Source: Actinomycetes bacterium
Lineage (GTDB): Bacteria > Actinomycetota > Actinomycetes > S36-B12 > CAIYMF01
Assembly: GCA_029781935.1 (NCBI GenBank)
Contig: JAKOVT010000294.1
Location: forward strand, 1 to 42,434
DNA length: 42,434 nt
Direction of reading: 5' to 3'
Position 1 is the stretch's first letter, and each line of letters opens with the position of its first letter. A program made the position numbers and the translations under genes. The notes beneath the pieces were generated by a model, which saw nothing but the letters and a program-made list of their open reading frames with translations, was not told where the DNA came from and did no database searches. Below are positions 24,276 to 34,822 of the stretch, one piece after another.

Positions 24276-25112
24276 ATGGCCATCCGCAAGCGCAAGCCGA
24301 CCTCGGCCGGTCGTCGGTTCCAGTCCGCCTCGGACTTCGCCGAGATCACGAAGGCGAAGCCCGAGCGAACGCTGCTCAAGCCCAAGCCGCGCACCGGCGG
24401 TCGCAACACCTACGGCCGGATGACGTCGCGCCACCGTGGTGGCGGTCACAAGCGCCAGTACCGCGTCATCGACTTCCGCCGGAACAAGGACGGGGTGCCG
24501 GCGAAGGTCGCGGCCATCGAGTACGACCCGAACCGCAACGCCCGCATCGCGCTGCTCCACTACCGCGACGGCGAGAAGCGCTACATCCTCGCCCCGTCGG
24601 GCGTCGGGGTCGGCGACATGCTCCAGAGCGGCCAGGGCGCGGAGATCCGCCCCGGCAACGCGCTGCCGCTGCGGTACATCCCGGTCGGGACCGTCGTGCA
24701 CAACGTCGAGCTGAAGCCCGGAGCGGGCGGCAAGATGGGCCGGGGCGCGGGCGCGGCGATCCAGCTCGTCGCCAAGGAGGGCCAGTTCGCCACGCTGCGG
24801 CTCCCCTCCACCGAGATGCGCCGCGTCGCCATCGACTGTCGCGCCACCGTCGGCTCGGTCGGCAACTCCGAGGCCGCGCTGGTCTCGATCGGCAAGGCCG
24901 GTCGCAACCGGTGGAAGGGCAAGCGCCCGCACGTGCGCGGCGTCGCCATGAACCCCGTCGACCACCCGCTCGGCGGTGGTGAGGGCAAGACCTCGGGTGG
25001 ACGTCACCCGGTGTCGCCCTGGGGCAAGCCCGAGGGCCGGACCCGCAAGAAGGGCAAGGCTTCCGATTCCATGATCGTCCGTCGTCGCCGCACGCGCGGC
25101 AGCCGGAGGTAG
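24276..25112 (+). CDS. rplB: 50S ribosomal protein L2
   Basis: A 278-residue L2, needed for subunit joining and peptidyl transfer. [20 protein letters not shown] and the C-terminal [20 protein letters not shown], with the conserved His of the active region, are present. Length is normal. It begins 2 bases after the rplW stop and ends 6 bases before rpsS. Confidence 0.98.
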   Translation: MAIRKRKPTSAGRRFQSASDFAEITKAKPERTLLKPKPRTGGRNTYGRMTSRHRGGGHKRQYRVIDFRRNKDGVPAKVAAIEYDPNRNARIALLHYRDGEKRYILAPSGVGVGDMLQSGQGAEIRPGNALPLRYIPVGTVVHNVELKPGAGGKMGRGAGAAIQLVAKEGQFATLRLPSTEMRRVAIDCRATVGSVGNSEAALVSIGKAGRNRWKGKRPHVRGVAMNPVDHPLGGGEGKTSGGRHPVSPWGKPEGRTRKKGKASDSMIVRRRRTRGSRR

Positions 25113-25118
25113 TCCCCC

Positions 25119-25393
25119 ATGCCGCGCAGCCTGAAGAAGGGCCCCTTCATCGACGAGCACCTGCGGGTGAAGGTCGAGCGCATGAACGAGTCGGGTGACC
25201 GCAAGGTCATCAAGACCTGGTCGCGTCGCTCCACCATCACGCCGGAGTTCGTCGGCCACACGTTCGCGGTGCACGACGGCCGCAAGCACGTCCCGGTGTA
25301 CGTCACCGAGGCGATGGTGGGCCACAAGCTCGGCGAGTTCGCGCCGACCCGCACGTTCCGCTACCACGCGGGGCAGGAGAGGCAGGGCCGGCG

Positions 25394-25397
<4 letters not shown>
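25119..25397 (+). CDS. rpsS: 30S ribosomal protein S19
   Basis: A 92-residue S19 of the 30S head. [15 protein letters not shown] and [20 protein letters not shown] are diagnostic. Length is normal. Its stop overlaps the rplV start by 4 bases (ATGA). Confidence 0.98.
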
Positions 25398-27033
<1,636 letters not shown>

Positions 27034-27157
27034 CGCCCCCATGGTCGCCTTCGCTCGCCTTCATGGTCGCCTCCGCCCGGTCGCGGTGACCGCCGTTCTG
27101 ATCGGGACGCTGCGGCTCGATGCTGCGCACGCGTGCTCGGCCCAGGAGTTGATGTAG
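27034..27157 (+). other. rpsC-rplP spacer, 124 bases, with direct repeat
   Basis: No gene seen. CATGGTCGCCT occurs at 27040-27050 and 27062-27072. A small stem CGGTC/GACCG lies at 27078-27092. The rplP ribosome site AGGAG is at 27144-27148. Neighbouring genes in this operon overlap or nearly touch, so this spacer stands out. Confidence 0.5.
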
Positions 27158-27574
27158 ATGTTGATGCCCAGAAAGGTCCGCCACCGGAAGGTGCAGCGCG
27201 GACGGATGAGCGGGACCGCCAAGGGCGGGACCAGGGTGACCTTCGGCGACTACGGCATCCAGGCGCTCGAGCCGGGCTGGATCACCAACCGCCAGATCGA
27301 GGCCGCCCGTATCGCGATGACCCGTCACATCAAGCGTGGCGGGAAGGTCTGGATCAACATCTTCCCGGACAAGCCCATCACCCAGAAGCCGGCCGAGACC
27401 CGGATGGGCTCGGGCAAGGGCAACCCGGAGCGCTGGGTCGCGGTGGTGAAGCCGGGCCGGGTGATGTTCGAGCTGTCCGGCGTGGCCGAGCCGCTCGCCC
27501 GCGAGGCGATGCGCCTCGCCATGCACAAGCTGCCGATCAAGACGCGCTTCGTGGTGCGTCACGACGAGGCGTGA
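27158..27574 (+). CDS. rplP: 50S ribosomal protein L16
   Basis: A 138-residue L16, which helps position tRNA in the A site. [19 protein letters not shown] and the [19 protein letters not shown] segment are diagnostic. The start ATG 27158 gives the family's usual MLMP beginning with AGGAG nine bases upstream. It ends 10 bases before rpmC. Confidence 0.98.
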   Translation: MLMPRKVRHRKVQRGRMSGTAKGGTRVTFGDYGIQALEPGWITNRQIEAARIAMTRHIKRGGKVWINIFPDKPITQKPAETRMGSGKGNPERWVAVVKPGRVMFELSGVAEPLAREAMRLAMHKLPIKTRFVVRHDEA

Positions 27575-27584
27575 GCAGGTCCTG

Positions 27585-27803
27585 ATGACGAAGGCAACGG
27601 AACTCCGAGAGCTGAACGACGGCGAGCTGATCCAGAAGCTCGCGGAAGCCCGGGAGGAGCACTTCAACCTCCGCTTCCAGCTGGCCACCGGTCAGCTCGA
27701 CAACTTCGGACGGCTGGGTGACGTGCGGCGTGAGGTCGCCCGTCTCAACACCCTGCTGCGCGAGCGCGAGATCGCGGCTGCCGAAGCGCAGCAGGAGGCG
27801 TGA
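27585..27803 (+). CDS. rpmC: 50S ribosomal protein L29
   Basis: A 72-residue L29 at the tunnel exit. The sequence [20 protein letters not shown] and [17 protein letters not shown] is typical of the two-helix family. Start ATG 27585. Its end lies at the beginning of rpsQ. Confidence 0.97.
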   Translation: MTKATELRELNDGELIQKLAEAREEHFNLRFQLATGQLDNFGRLGDVRREVARLNTLLREREIAAAEAQQEA

Positions 27804-27823
27804 GCGACATGAGCGGAGATGCG

Positions 27824-28093
27824 ATGAGCGAGGAAACCACCGAGCGCAACCGGCGCAAGGTGCGCGAGGGCATCGTCGTGTCCACGAAGATGGACAAGAC
27901 GGTGGTCGTGAGCGTCGTGGACCGGGTCCAGCACCCGCGGTACCGCAAGACGTTGCAGCGCACCACGAAGCTCTACGCGCACGACGAGGCGAACGAGGTC
28001 CGCGACGGCGACCGGGTCCGGGTCGCCGAGACCCGCCCCCTGTCGAAGCAGAAGCGCTGGCGGATCGTGGAAGTCCTGGAGCGTGCGCGGTGA
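27824..28093 (+). CDS. rpsQ: 30S ribosomal protein S17
   Basis: An 89-residue S17, a primary 16S rRNA binder. [20 protein letters not shown] and [19 protein letters not shown] are diagnostic. I prefer ATG 27824 ([12 protein letters not shown]) because GGAG lies 5 bases before it and it matches actinobacterial S17 starts. ATG 27809 (GGAGG ten bases upstream) and GTG 27800 (4-base overlap with rpmC) are alternatives in the same frame. Its stop overlaps rplN by 4 bases. Confidence 0.95.
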   Translation: MSEETTERNRRKVREGIVVSTKMDKTVVVSVVDRVQHPRYRKTLQRTTKLYAHDEANEVRDGDRVRVAETRPLSKQKRWRIVEVLERAR

Positions 28094-28458
28094 TCCAGCA
28101 GGAGTCGCGGCTCAAGGTCGCGGACAACTCGGGCGCCCGCGAGGTGCTCTGCATCAAGGTGCTCGGCGGTACGCGCCGGCGCTACGCGGGCATCGGCGAC
28201 GTGTTCGTCGCGACGGTCAAGGACGCGACGCCGGGTGCCGCGGTGAAGAAGGGCGACGTCGTCAAGTGCGTGGTGGTGCGCACGAAGAAGGAGCGGCGCC
28301 GTCCCGACGGGAGCTACATCCGCTTCGACGAGAACGCGGCGGTGCTCATCAACGACCAGATGCAGCCGCGTGGCACCCGCATCTTCGGTCCCGTCGGCCG
28401 CGAGCTTCGCGACCGCAAGTTCATGCGGATCGTGTCGCTCGCACCGGAGGTGTTGTGA
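28090..28458 (+). CDS. rplN: 50S ribosomal protein L14
   Basis: A 122-residue L14, exactly the family length, at the subunit interface. [20 protein letters not shown] is diagnostic. The start is GTG 28090 in the sequence GTGA shared with the rpsQ stop. Its own stop shares one base with rplX. Confidence 0.98.
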   Translation: MIQQESRLKVADNSGAREVLCIKVLGGTRRRYAGIGDVFVATVKDATPGAAVKKGDVVKCVVVRTKKERRRPDGSYIRFDENAAVLINDQMQPRGTRIFGPVGRELRDRKFMRIVSLAPEVL

Positions 28459-28763
28459 TGAAGATCAAGAAGGGCGACACCATCCAGGTGATCGCCGGCA
28501 AGGACCTCGGCAAGGTCGGTCAGGTGACCCGGGTGCTCCCCGAGTCCGACCGCGTCATCGTCGACGGCGTGAACGTCGCCAAGCGCCACCAGCGGGCGAC
28601 GCGGGCGACCATGCAGGGCGGCATCATCGACAAGGACATGCCGATCCACGTCTCGAACGTGGCGATCGTCTGCACGTCCTGTGGCAAGCACACGCGCATC
28701 GGGTACCGCTTCGAGGGCGACACCAAGCTGCGCGTGTGCCGCAAGTGCGGGAAGGACCTGTGA
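28458..28763 (+). CDS. rplX: 50S ribosomal protein L24, zinc-ribbon form
   Basis: A 101-residue L24, an assembly initiator. The KOW segment [20 protein letters not shown] and [12 protein letters not shown] are present. The C-terminus holds two CxxC pairs ([13 protein letters not shown] and VCRKCGKDL) that would bind zinc; many actinobacterial L24 proteins have lost these cysteines. Start ATG 28458 shares one base with the rplN stop; the stop overlaps rplE (GTGA). Confidence 0.97.
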   Translation: MKIKKGDTIQVIAGKDLGKVGQVTRVLPESDRVIVDGVNVAKRHQRATRATMQGGIIDKDMPIHVSNVAIVCTSCGKHTRIGYRFEGDTKLRVCRKCGKDL

Positions 28764-29329
28764 CCGTGGCGACCACGACCCCGCGTCTCAAGACCCGGTA
28801 CCTCGAGGAGCTGCGTCCGCAGCTCAAGACCGATCTCCAGCTCGGCAACGTGATGGAGGTTCCGCAGCTGGTGAAGATCGTCCTCAACATGGGCGTCGGC
28901 CGCGCCACGCAGCAGGCGTCCCTGCTCGACGGCGCCGTCGCCGACCTCACGCTCATCACGGGCCAGAAGCCCGCGGTGACCCGGGCGAAGAAGTCGATCG
29001 CGACGTTCAAGCTCCGTGAGGGCAACGCGATCGGCGCCAAGGTCACCCTGCGCGGTGACCGCATGTGGGAGTTCTACGACCGGCTCGTGAGCGTCGCGAT
29101 CCCCCGGATCCGCGACTTCCGCGGGCTCAACCCGAAGAGCTTCGACGGTCGGGGCAACTACACGTTCGGTGTCACCGAGCAGCTGATCTTCCCGGAGATC
29201 GACTACGACAAGATCGACACGGTGCGAGGGATGGACATCACCATCTGCACGACCGCCCGTTCCGACGACGAAGGGCGTGCACTGCTCCGCGCGCTCGGGT
29301 TCCCGTTCCGCCGTGAGGCACAGGGGTAA
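28760..29329 (+). CDS. rplE: 50S ribosomal protein L5
   Basis: A 189-residue L5, which binds 5S r[43 protein letters not shown] and [20 protein letters not shown] are diagnostic. GTG 28760 overlaps the rplX stop by four bases; GTG 28766 is a close alternative. rpsN starts 3 bases after its stop. Confidence 0.97.
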   Translation: MTVATTTPRLKTRYLEELRPQLKTDLQLGNVMEVPQLVKIVLNMGVGRATQQASLLDGAVADLTLITGQKPAVTRAKKSIATFKLREGNAIGAKVTLRGDRMWEFYDRLVSVAIPRIRDFRGLNPKSFDGRGNYTFGVTEQLIFPEIDYDKIDTVRGMDITICTTARSDDEGRALLRALGFPFRREAQG

Positions 29330-29332
29330 GAG

Positions 29333-29518
29333 ATGGCCAAGACAGCTCTCAAGAACAAGCAGCAGCGGGCTCCGAAGTTCAAGGTCCGCGCCTACACCCG
29401 CTGCCGTCGCTGCGGCCGGTCCCGTTCGGTGTACCGCAAGTTCGGTCTGTGCCGGATCTGCCTGCGCGAGCTCACGCACGCGGGTGAGGTTCCCGGTGTG
29501 ACCAAGGCGTCCTGGTAG
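29333..29518 (+). CDS. rpsN: 30S ribosomal protein S14, zinc-binding type Z
   Basis: A 61-residue S14 of the short zinc form (also called rpsZ). It has CxxC pairs in [11 protein letters not shown] and [11 protein letters not shown] and ends in GVTKASW, all typical. Two copies (zinc and zinc-free) exist in some actinobacteria; only this one is in the window. Confidence 0.97.
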   Translation: MAKTALKNKQQRAPKFKVRAYTRCRRCGRSRSVYRKFGLCRICLRELTHAGEVPGVTKASW

Positions 29519-29529
29519 GGGGTGAGCAG

Positions 29530-29934
29530 ATGACGATGACCGACCCGATCGCCGACATGCTCACGCGGATCCGCAACGCGAACATCGCGATGCACGATCT
29601 CACCGAGATGCCGGCGTCGAAGCTGAAGGTGGCCCTCGCCAAGATCCTCGAGCAGGAGGGCTACATCGAGGGCTTCGAGGTCGCCGACGACCCCAAGCGT
29701 CCCGGCGACAAGCTGACGATCACGATGAAGTACACGTCGGACCGCAAGCGCACGATCTCCGGGATCAAGCGCGTGTCCCGTCCCGGCCTGCGCGTCTACA
29801 AGGGTGCCGGCGAGGTGCCCCGCGTGCTCGGCGGAATGGGGATCTCGGTCCTCTCGACCAACCAGGGTCTGCTGACCGACCGTGAGGCGCGCAAGCGCCG
29901 GGTCGGCGGCGAGGTCCTGTGTCAGGTGTGGTGA
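29530..29934 (+). CDS. rpsH: 30S ribosomal protein S8
   Basis: A 134-residue S8, the spc-operon repressor in E. coli and a central 16S rRNA binder. TDPIADMLTRIRNANIAMHD and GISVLSTNQGLLTDREARK are diagnostic. Start ATG 29530, with ATG 29536 as an alternative; GGGGGTGAG precedes both. It ends 3 bases before rplF. Confidence 0.97.
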   Translation: MTMTDPIADMLTRIRNANIAMHDLTEMPASKLKVALAKILEQEGYIEGFEVADDPKRPGDKLTITMKYTSDRKRTISGIKRVSRPGLRVYKGAGEVPRVLGGMGISVLSTNQGLLTDREARKRRVGGEVLCQVW

Positions 29935-29937
29935 GCC

Positions 29938-30477
29938 ATGTCACGCATCGGTAAGGCCCCCATCTCCGTGCCCTCCGGCGTCGACGTGACGATCGACGGC
30001 TCGAGCGTCTCGGTGAAGGGCCCCAAGGGCACGCTCGCATGGGACGTGCCGGACGACATCACGGTCGTGCGCGACGGCGACACGGTCACCGTCACGCGTC
30101 CCGACGACGAGCGCTCGCACCGGGCGCTGCACGGCATGACGCGCTCGCTCGTGGCCAACATGGTCGTCGGCGTGTCGGAGGGCTTCCGCAAGGAGCTCGA
30201 GATCGTCGGCGTCGGCTACCGCGCCACGGCGCAGGGACCGTCGAAGATCGAGCTGCAGGTCGGCTACTCGCACCCGGTGCCGGTCGACGCCCCCGAGGGC
30301 GTCAGCTTCGAGGTGCCGGCGCCGAACCGAATCGTGGTGTCGGGCATCGACAAGCAGCTCGTCGGCCAGGTCGCGGCCGACATCCGCAAGATCCGCAAGC
30401 CCGAGCCGTACAAGGGCAAGGGCATCCGCTACGCCGGCGAGCGCGTCCTGCGCAAGGCCGGGAAGTCAGCGAAGTAG
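29938..30477 (+). CDS. rplF: 50S ribosomal protein L6
   Basis: A 179-residue L6 near the sarcin-ricin loop. [20 protein letters not shown], the VGYRATAQG segment and the C-terminal [19 protein letters not shown] are diagnostic. Length is normal. It lies between rpsH and rplR with very short gaps. Confidence 0.98.
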   Translation: MSRIGKAPISVPSGVDVTIDGSSVSVKGPKGTLAWDVPDDITVVRDGDTVTVTRPDDERSHRALHGMTRSLVANMVVGVSEGFRKELEIVGVGYRATAQGPSKIELQVGYSHPVPVDAPEGVSFEVPAPNRIVVSGIDKQLVGQVAADIRKIRKPEPYKGKGIRYAGERVLRKAGKSAK

Positions 30478-30482
30478 GGCCG

Positions 30483-30842
30483 ATGAACATCAAGACGCTC
30501 GACGGTCGGAAGCGCCGCCATCTGCGCGTGCGCAAGAAGGTGCGCGGCACCGCCGCGCGCCCGCGCCTCGCGGTGTTCCGGTCCAACCAGCACATCTACG
30601 CCCAGGTGATCGACGACGTCGCCGGTCGCACGCTCGCGAGCGCCTCCACGATGGAGACCTCGGTCCGCGGCGCCGGCTCCACCGGCACGGTGGCCGCCGC
30701 CAAGGCGGTCGGCGAGCGGGTCGGCGAGCGGGCCAAGCAGGCCGGCGTCGACACCGTCGTGTTCGACCGCGGCGGATTCAAGTACCACGGCCGGGTGGCC
30801 GCGGTGGCCGACGGCGCCCGCGGCGCCGGACTGGAGTTCTAG
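30483..30842 (+). CDS. rplR: 50S ribosomal protein L18
   Basis: A 119-residue L18, a 5S rRNA binder. [37 protein letters not shown] and the end [20 protein letters not shown] are diagnostic. ATG 30483, 5 bases after the rplF stop, gives the family length. rpsE begins 3 bases after its stop. Confidence 0.98.
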   Translation: MNIKTLDGRKRRHLRVRKKVRGTAARPRLAVFRSNQHIYAQVIDDVAGRTLASASTMETSVRGAGSTGTVAAAKAVGERVGERAKQAGVDTVVFDRGGFKYHGRVAAVADGARGAGLEF

Positions 30843-30845
30843 GAC

Positions 30846-31397
30846 ATGGCCAACGATTCGCAGTACGAAGAGCGCGTCATCGCGATCAACCGGGTCGCCA
30901 AGGTGGTCAAGGGCGGCCGGCGCTTCTCCTTCACCGCCCTCGTCGTGGTCGGCGACGGCAACGGCAACGTCGGGCTCGGCTACGGCAAGGCCAAGGAGGT
31001 ACCGGCCGCGATCCAGAAGGGCATGGAGGAGGCCAAGAAGAACCTCTTCTCCGTCCCGCTCGCCGGTTCGTCGATCACCCACGAGATCGTCGGTCGCCAC
31101 GACTCGGCGCGGGTGCTGCTGAAGCCCGCCGCGCCCGGTACCGGGGTCATCGCGGGTGGCGCCGCCCGTGCGATCCTCGAGGCCGCCGGCGTGCACGACG
31201 TGCTCGCCAAGTCCCTCGGCAGCTCGAACGCGATCAACGTCTCGCGTGCGACGATCGCCGGCCTCGCCGGTCTGCGTCGTCCCGACGAGGTGGCCAGGAT
31301 CCGCGGGAAGTCGGCCGAGGAGGTCAGCACCGTCGGAATGCTGAAGGCGTACCGCGAGCGCAACGCGAAGAAGACCGAGATCACCGAGGTCGCGTGA
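30846..31397 (+). CDS. rpsE: 30S ribosomal protein S5
   Basis: A 183-residue S5 affecting decoding accuracy. [40 protein letters not shown] and the [20 protein letters not shown] block are diagnostic. Start ATG 30846; the stop shares one base with the rpmD start. Confidence 0.98.
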   Translation: MANDSQYEERVIAINRVAKVVKGGRRFSFTALVVVGDGNGNVGLGYGKAKEVPAAIQKGMEEAKKNLFSVPLAGSSITHEIVGRHDSARVLLKPAAPGTGVIAGGAARAILEAAGVHDVLAKSLGSSNAINVSRATIAGLAGLRRPDEVARIRGKSAEEVSTVGMLKAYRERNAKKTEITEVA

Positions 31398-31576
31398 TGA
31401 AGCTCCAGGTCACCCAGGTCCGTTCGACGATCGGCGTCAAGCCCAAGCAGCGCGGCACCCTCCGCGCGCTCGGGCTGCACGGCATCAACACGAGCCGGGA
31501 GCACGACGACACGCCGGTCATCCGCGGGATGATCCAGAAGGTCCCGCACCTCATCCGTGTCGAGGAGTTGAGCTAG
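31397..31576 (+). CDS. rpmD: 50S ribosomal protein L30
   Basis: A 59-residue L30. KLQVTQVRSTIGVKPKQRGT and TPVIRGMIQKVPHLIRVEE are diagnostic. ATG 31397 shares a base with the rpsE stop; a GTG directly before it (31394, 4-base overlap) would add one residue. rplO follows without a gap. Confidence 0.97.
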   Translation: MKLQVTQVRSTIGVKPKQRGTLRALGLHGINTSREHDDTPVIRGMIQKVPHLIRVEELS

Positions 31577-32068
31577 ATGAAGGTCCACGACCTCAAGCCC
31601 GCGGCGGGATCCCGACGCGCGCCGAAGCGCATCGCCCGTGGCATCGGCGGCAAGGGCGGCAAGACCGCCGGCCGCGGCTCCAAGGGCCAGGGCGCCCGCG
31701 ACACGATCAAGCCGGGGTTCGAGGGTGGCCAGACGCCGCTGCACCGGCGCATCCCGAAGGCCAAGGGCTTCAAGAACCCGTTCCGGGTCGAGTACCACGT
31801 GGTCAACCTCGACACCCTCGACGCGTTCGAGGCGGGCAGCGAGGTCTCTCCGGCCACGCTGCGGGCCCGGGGCCTCGTGGCCAAGCAGGGACTGGTGAAG
31901 GTCCTCGGCCGGGGCGAGCTGAGCAGGAGCCTCACGGTGAAGGCCCACGCCTTCTCGGCGTCGGCGAAGCAGGCCATCGAGGCCGCCGGCGGGAGCGTCG
32001 AGGTCGTGCCGGCGCCGTGGGGCGACCGCCGTCCGCCCGCGAAGGGCAACGCCCTCACCAACCGGTAG
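31577..32068 (+). CDS. rplO: 50S ribosomal protein L15
   Basis: A 163-residue L15, a late assembly protein. MKVHDLKPAAGSRRAPKRIA, the Gly-rich RGIGGKGGKTAGRGSKGQ and PGFEGGQTPLHRRIPKAKGF are diagnostic. ATG 31577 follows the rpmD stop directly. A hairpin and a 102-base gap separate it from secY. Confidence 0.98.
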   Translation: MKVHDLKPAAGSRRAPKRIARGIGGKGGKTAGRGSKGQGARDTIKPGFEGGQTPLHRRIPKAKGFKNPFRVEYHVVNLDTLDAFEAGSEVSPATLRARGLVAKQGLVKVLGRGELSRSLTVKAHAFSASAKQAIEAAGGSVEVVPAPWGDRRPPAKGNALTNR

Positions 32069-32090
32069 CCCGTCACATCCCGTCCCGGAG

Positions 32091-32109
32091 CCCCGGAAGC
32101 GTTCCGGGG
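32091..32109 (+). terminator. Perfect 8-bp hairpin between rplO and secY
   Basis: CCCCGGAA (32091-32098) and TTCCGGGG (32102-32109) form a stem around GCG, 23 bases after the rplO stop. It may be a partial terminator that lowers secY expression relative to ribosomal proteins. TAGTGT at 32123-32128 resembles the local -10 form but has no good -35. Confidence 0.5.
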
Positions 32110-32170
32110 TCCGGCTTGGCGGTAGTGTTCGAGCCCTCTCCGGGGACTCGTCGAGGAGGTCGTCACACCC

Positions 32171-33472
32171 ATGCTGTCCCGGCTGCGGAACATGTTCCGG
32201 GTGCCCGACCTGCGCAACAAGATCTTCTTCACGATCTTCATCGTGCTGATCTACCGCCTGGGGACCCACGTTCCGGTCCCCTACGTCGACTACGCGCAGA
32301 TCAAGGCGCTGCAGCACTCCTCGACGAACTCGGGCGTGGTCGGATTCCTCGACCTCTTCTCGGGCGGTGCGATCACCAGCGTCTCGGTGTTCTTCCTCGG
32401 GATCATGCCGTACATCACGGCGTCGATCATCATGCAGCTGCTCGGGGTCGTCATCCCGAAGCTCGAGCAGTGGCAGCAGGAGGGTCAGACCGGCCAGAAG
32501 AAGATCACGCAGTGGACCCGGTACGTCACCGTCGGCCTCGCGCTGCTGCAGTCGTCCGGCCTGGTGATCGCCCTGCACGAGGGTAAGCAGGGCCTCCTGC
32601 AGACGATCGGCTTCCAGGGCAAGGACATGATCCCGCACTACAACGGGCTGCGGGCCGCGCTGATCGTGATGACGTGGGTGGCCGGCACCGCGCTGGTCAT
32701 GTGGCTGGGTGAGCTGATCACCCAGCGGGGTATCGGCAACGGCATGTCGATCATCATCTTCGCCTCGGTCGTGTCCCGCCTGCCCGCGCAGGGCGGCGCG
32801 ATCTTCGCCGAGGGCGGCTGGTTCAAGGGCGTGGTGATCATCCTCATCGGCATCGCGATGATCACCGGCATCGTCTTCGTCGAGTCGGGTCAGCGGCGAA
32901 TCCCGGTGCAGTTCGCGAAACGGGTCGTGGGCCGGCGCATGTACGGCGGCCAGAGCACCTACATCCCGCTCAAGGTCAACCAGTCCGGGGTGATCCCGGT
33001 GATCTTCGCGAGCTCGATCCTCGCGTTCCCGGCGCTGATCGCCACGGCCACCAACTGGACGTGGCTGCAGAACTTCGCCAACGACTACCTGGTGAAGGGC
33101 ACCAGCTGGGTGTACATGTTCCTGTACTCGCTGATGATCCTGTTCTTCGCGTACTTCTACACGGCGATCGCGTTCAACCCGCAGCAGCAGGCGGACATCA
33201 TCCGCAAGCAGGGCGGGTTCATCCCTGGCATCCGCCCGGGACCGCCCACCGAGAAGTACCTCGCGAAGGTCCTGAATCGCATCACGTTGCCCGGTGCGAT
33301 CTTCCTGATGATCATCGCCCTGGTACCGCTGCTCGTGTTCAAGCTGTGGAACATCAGCCAGTTCCCGTTCGGCGGGACCGCGTTGCTCATCACGGTGGGG
33401 GTGGCGCTCGAGACGATGAAGCAGATCGACAGCCAGCTCATGATGCGCAACTACGAGGGCTTCCTCTCCTGA
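32171..33472 (+). CDS. secY: Preprotein translocase subunit SecY
   Basis: A 433-residue ten-span SecY, the protein-conducting channel of the Sec translocon. MLSRLRNMFRVPDLRNKIFF, the plug region after RLGTHVPVPYVD, the VVIPKLEQWQQEGQ segment and the cytoplasmic RRIPVQFAKRVVGRRMYGGQ loop are conserved. GAGGAGG precedes ATG 32171. It partners with SecE encoded at 5705-5992. adk follows 7 bases after its stop. Confidence 0.98.
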   Translation: MLSRLRNMFRVPDLRNKIFFTIFIVLIYRLGTHVPVPYVDYAQIKALQHSSTNSGVVGFLDLFSGGAITSVSVFFLGIMPYITASIIMQLLGVVIPKLEQWQQEGQTGQKKITQWTRYVTVGLALLQSSGLVIALHEGKQGLLQTIGFQGKDMIPHYNGLRAALIVMTWVAGTALVMWLGELITQRGIGNGMSIIIFASVVSRLPAQGGAIFAEGGWFKGVVIILIGIAMITGIVFVESGQRRIPVQFAKRVVGRRMYGGQSTYIPLKVNQSGVIPVIFASSILAFPALIATATNWTWLQNFANDYLVKGTSWVYMFLYSLMILFFAYFYTAIAFNPQQQADIIRKQGGFIPGIRPGPPTEKYLAKVLNRITLPGAIFLMIIALVPLLVFKLWNISQFPFGGTALLITVGVALETMKQIDSQLMMRNYEGFLS

Positions 33473-33479
33473 GGGTCTG

Positions 33480-34061
33480 ATGTCGGCGCGGCGAGGACCA
33501 CGCATCGTCCTGCTGGGGAAGCAGGGCTCGGGCAAGGGCACGCAGGGCGTACGTCTCGCGCGCCACTACGGCATGCAGCACCTGTCGACCGGGCAGATGT
33601 TCCGTGACTCCGCCGAGGTCGGCGTGCGCGCCGGGCTCGAGGCCAAGGAGTACATGGACCGGGGTGAGCTGGTGCCCGACGACCTCGTGATCGCGGTCGT
33701 GGAGGAGCGGTTCGGCAACCCCGGCGAGGTGCACCCCGGCTTCGTGCTCGACGGGTTCCCGCGCACCCGCCAGCAGGCACTCGAGCTCGACCGGATCCTC
33801 GGCGAGCACGGCCTCGACATCGTGATCGACCTCGAGGTCCCGAGCGACGTCGTCGTGGAGCGCATGCGCTCGCGCGGCCGCGAGGACGACACCGAGGAGT
33901 CGATCCGGCGGCGTCTCGCGCTCTACGAGTCCGAGACCAAGCCGCTCGTCGACTTCTACCGCGACCGGTCGCTGCTCGTCACCGTCGACGGGCTCGGGAG
34001 CGAGGAGGACGTCGAGCGGGCGCTGCTCGCCGCGATCGCGAGCCGCTTCGGCGCTCCGTGA
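33480..34061 (+). CDS. adk: Adenylate kinase
   Basis: A 193-residue adenylate kinase (ATP + AMP to 2 ADP). The P-loop reads GKQGSGKG (residues 13-20), where most family members have GPPGAGKG, so two positions before the Gly-Lys differ. DGFPRT (about 91-96) for AMP binding and a short LID (SRGREDDTEESIRRRL) without a zinc domain are present. It lies between secY and map; its stop overlaps map by 4 bases. Confidence 0.96.
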   Translation: MSARRGPRIVLLGKQGSGKGTQGVRLARHYGMQHLSTGQMFRDSAEVGVRAGLEAKEYMDRGELVPDDLVIAVVEERFGNPGEVHPGFVLDGFPRTRQQALELDRILGEHGLDIVIDLEVPSDVVVERMRSRGREDDTEESIRRRLALYESETKPLVDFYRDRSLLVTVDGLGSEEDVERALLAAIASRFGAP

Positions 34062-34807
34062 CGCTGCGCAAGTCCCCGGCGCAGATCCGCATCATGCGGC
34101 GGGCCGGGCGCGTCGTGGCCGAGATGCACTCGGTGTGCGCGGCGATGGCCCGACCCGGGGTGACCACCGCGGAGATCGACCGGGCCGCCCGTGAGGTCCT
34201 GGCCCGTCGGGGGGCGCGATCGAACTTCCTCGGGTACCACGGCTTCCCGGCCGTCGTGTGCACGTCGCCGAACGACGTCGTCGTCCACGGCATCCCCGGT
34301 GGCTACGCCCTCGAGGAGGGCGACATCATCTCGCTCGACTGCGGGGCGATCATCGACGGCTGGCACGCCGACGCGGCGATCACCGTCGGCGTCGGCGAGA
34401 TCGAGCCGGACGCGCGGCGCCTGATCGACACCGCGGTGCACAGCCTCGACGCCGCCATCGCCGAGCTCGCCACCGGGCGCACCCTCGCCGACGTCGGCGG
34501 CGCGGTGGAGGCGGTCGCGACGGAGGCCGGGTACTCGATCGTGCGTGAGTACGTGGGCCACGGGATCGGCACCGCGATGCACGAGGCGCCCGAGATCCCG
34601 AACTACCGGACGGTGCGCGGGCGGCGGACGAAGCTGCAGACCGGCATGGTGCTCGCGATCGAGCCGATGCTCACCACCGGCACGGCCGAGACCGCGGTCC
34701 TCGAGGACGACTGGACCGTGGTGACCGTCGACGGCGGACTCGCCGCGCACGTGGAGCACACCGTCGCCCTGACCGAGGACGGCCCGGAGATCCTCACGCG
34801 GCCGTGA
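34058..34807 (+). CDS. map: Methionine aminopeptidase, type I
   Basis: A 249-residue enzyme that removes the initiator Met. The metal ligands D94, D105, H168, E202 and E233 and the substrate His H77 are all present in the expected motifs (SLDCGAIIDGWHADAA, GHGIGTAMHE, IEPML, VEHT). The start is GTG 34058, overlapping adk (GTGA). It is the last gene of the ribosomal run; infA, rpmJ, rpsM and rpoA do not follow here. Confidence 0.97.
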   Translation: MTLRKSPAQIRIMRRAGRVVAEMHSVCAAMARPGVTTAEIDRAAREVLARRGARSNFLGYHGFPAVVCTSPNDVVVHGIPGGYALEEGDIISLDCGAIIDGWHADAAITVGVGEIEPDARRLIDTAVHSLDAAIAELATGRTLADVGGAVEAVATEAGYSIVREYVGHGIGTAMHEAPEIPNYRTVRGRRTKLQTGMVLAIEPMLTTGTAETAVLEDDWTVVTVDGGLAAHVEHTVALTEDGPEILTRP

Positions 34808-34822
34808 GCCGCCTCCGGCTCA
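34805..34822. terminator. Bidirectional hairpin made of both convergent stop codons
   Basis: TGAGCCG (34805-34811) and CGGCTCA (34816-34822) pair perfectly around CCTC. The left arm begins with the map TGA and the right arm ends with the TCA that is the stop of the minus-strand acetyltransferase. A short, compact signal that could end transcription from both sides. Confidence 0.5.

Noticed and set aside
30980-33541. An 853-codon minus-strand frame over rpsE to secY
   Set aside because: Antisense to rpsE, rpmD, rplO and secY; no recognisable protein pattern.
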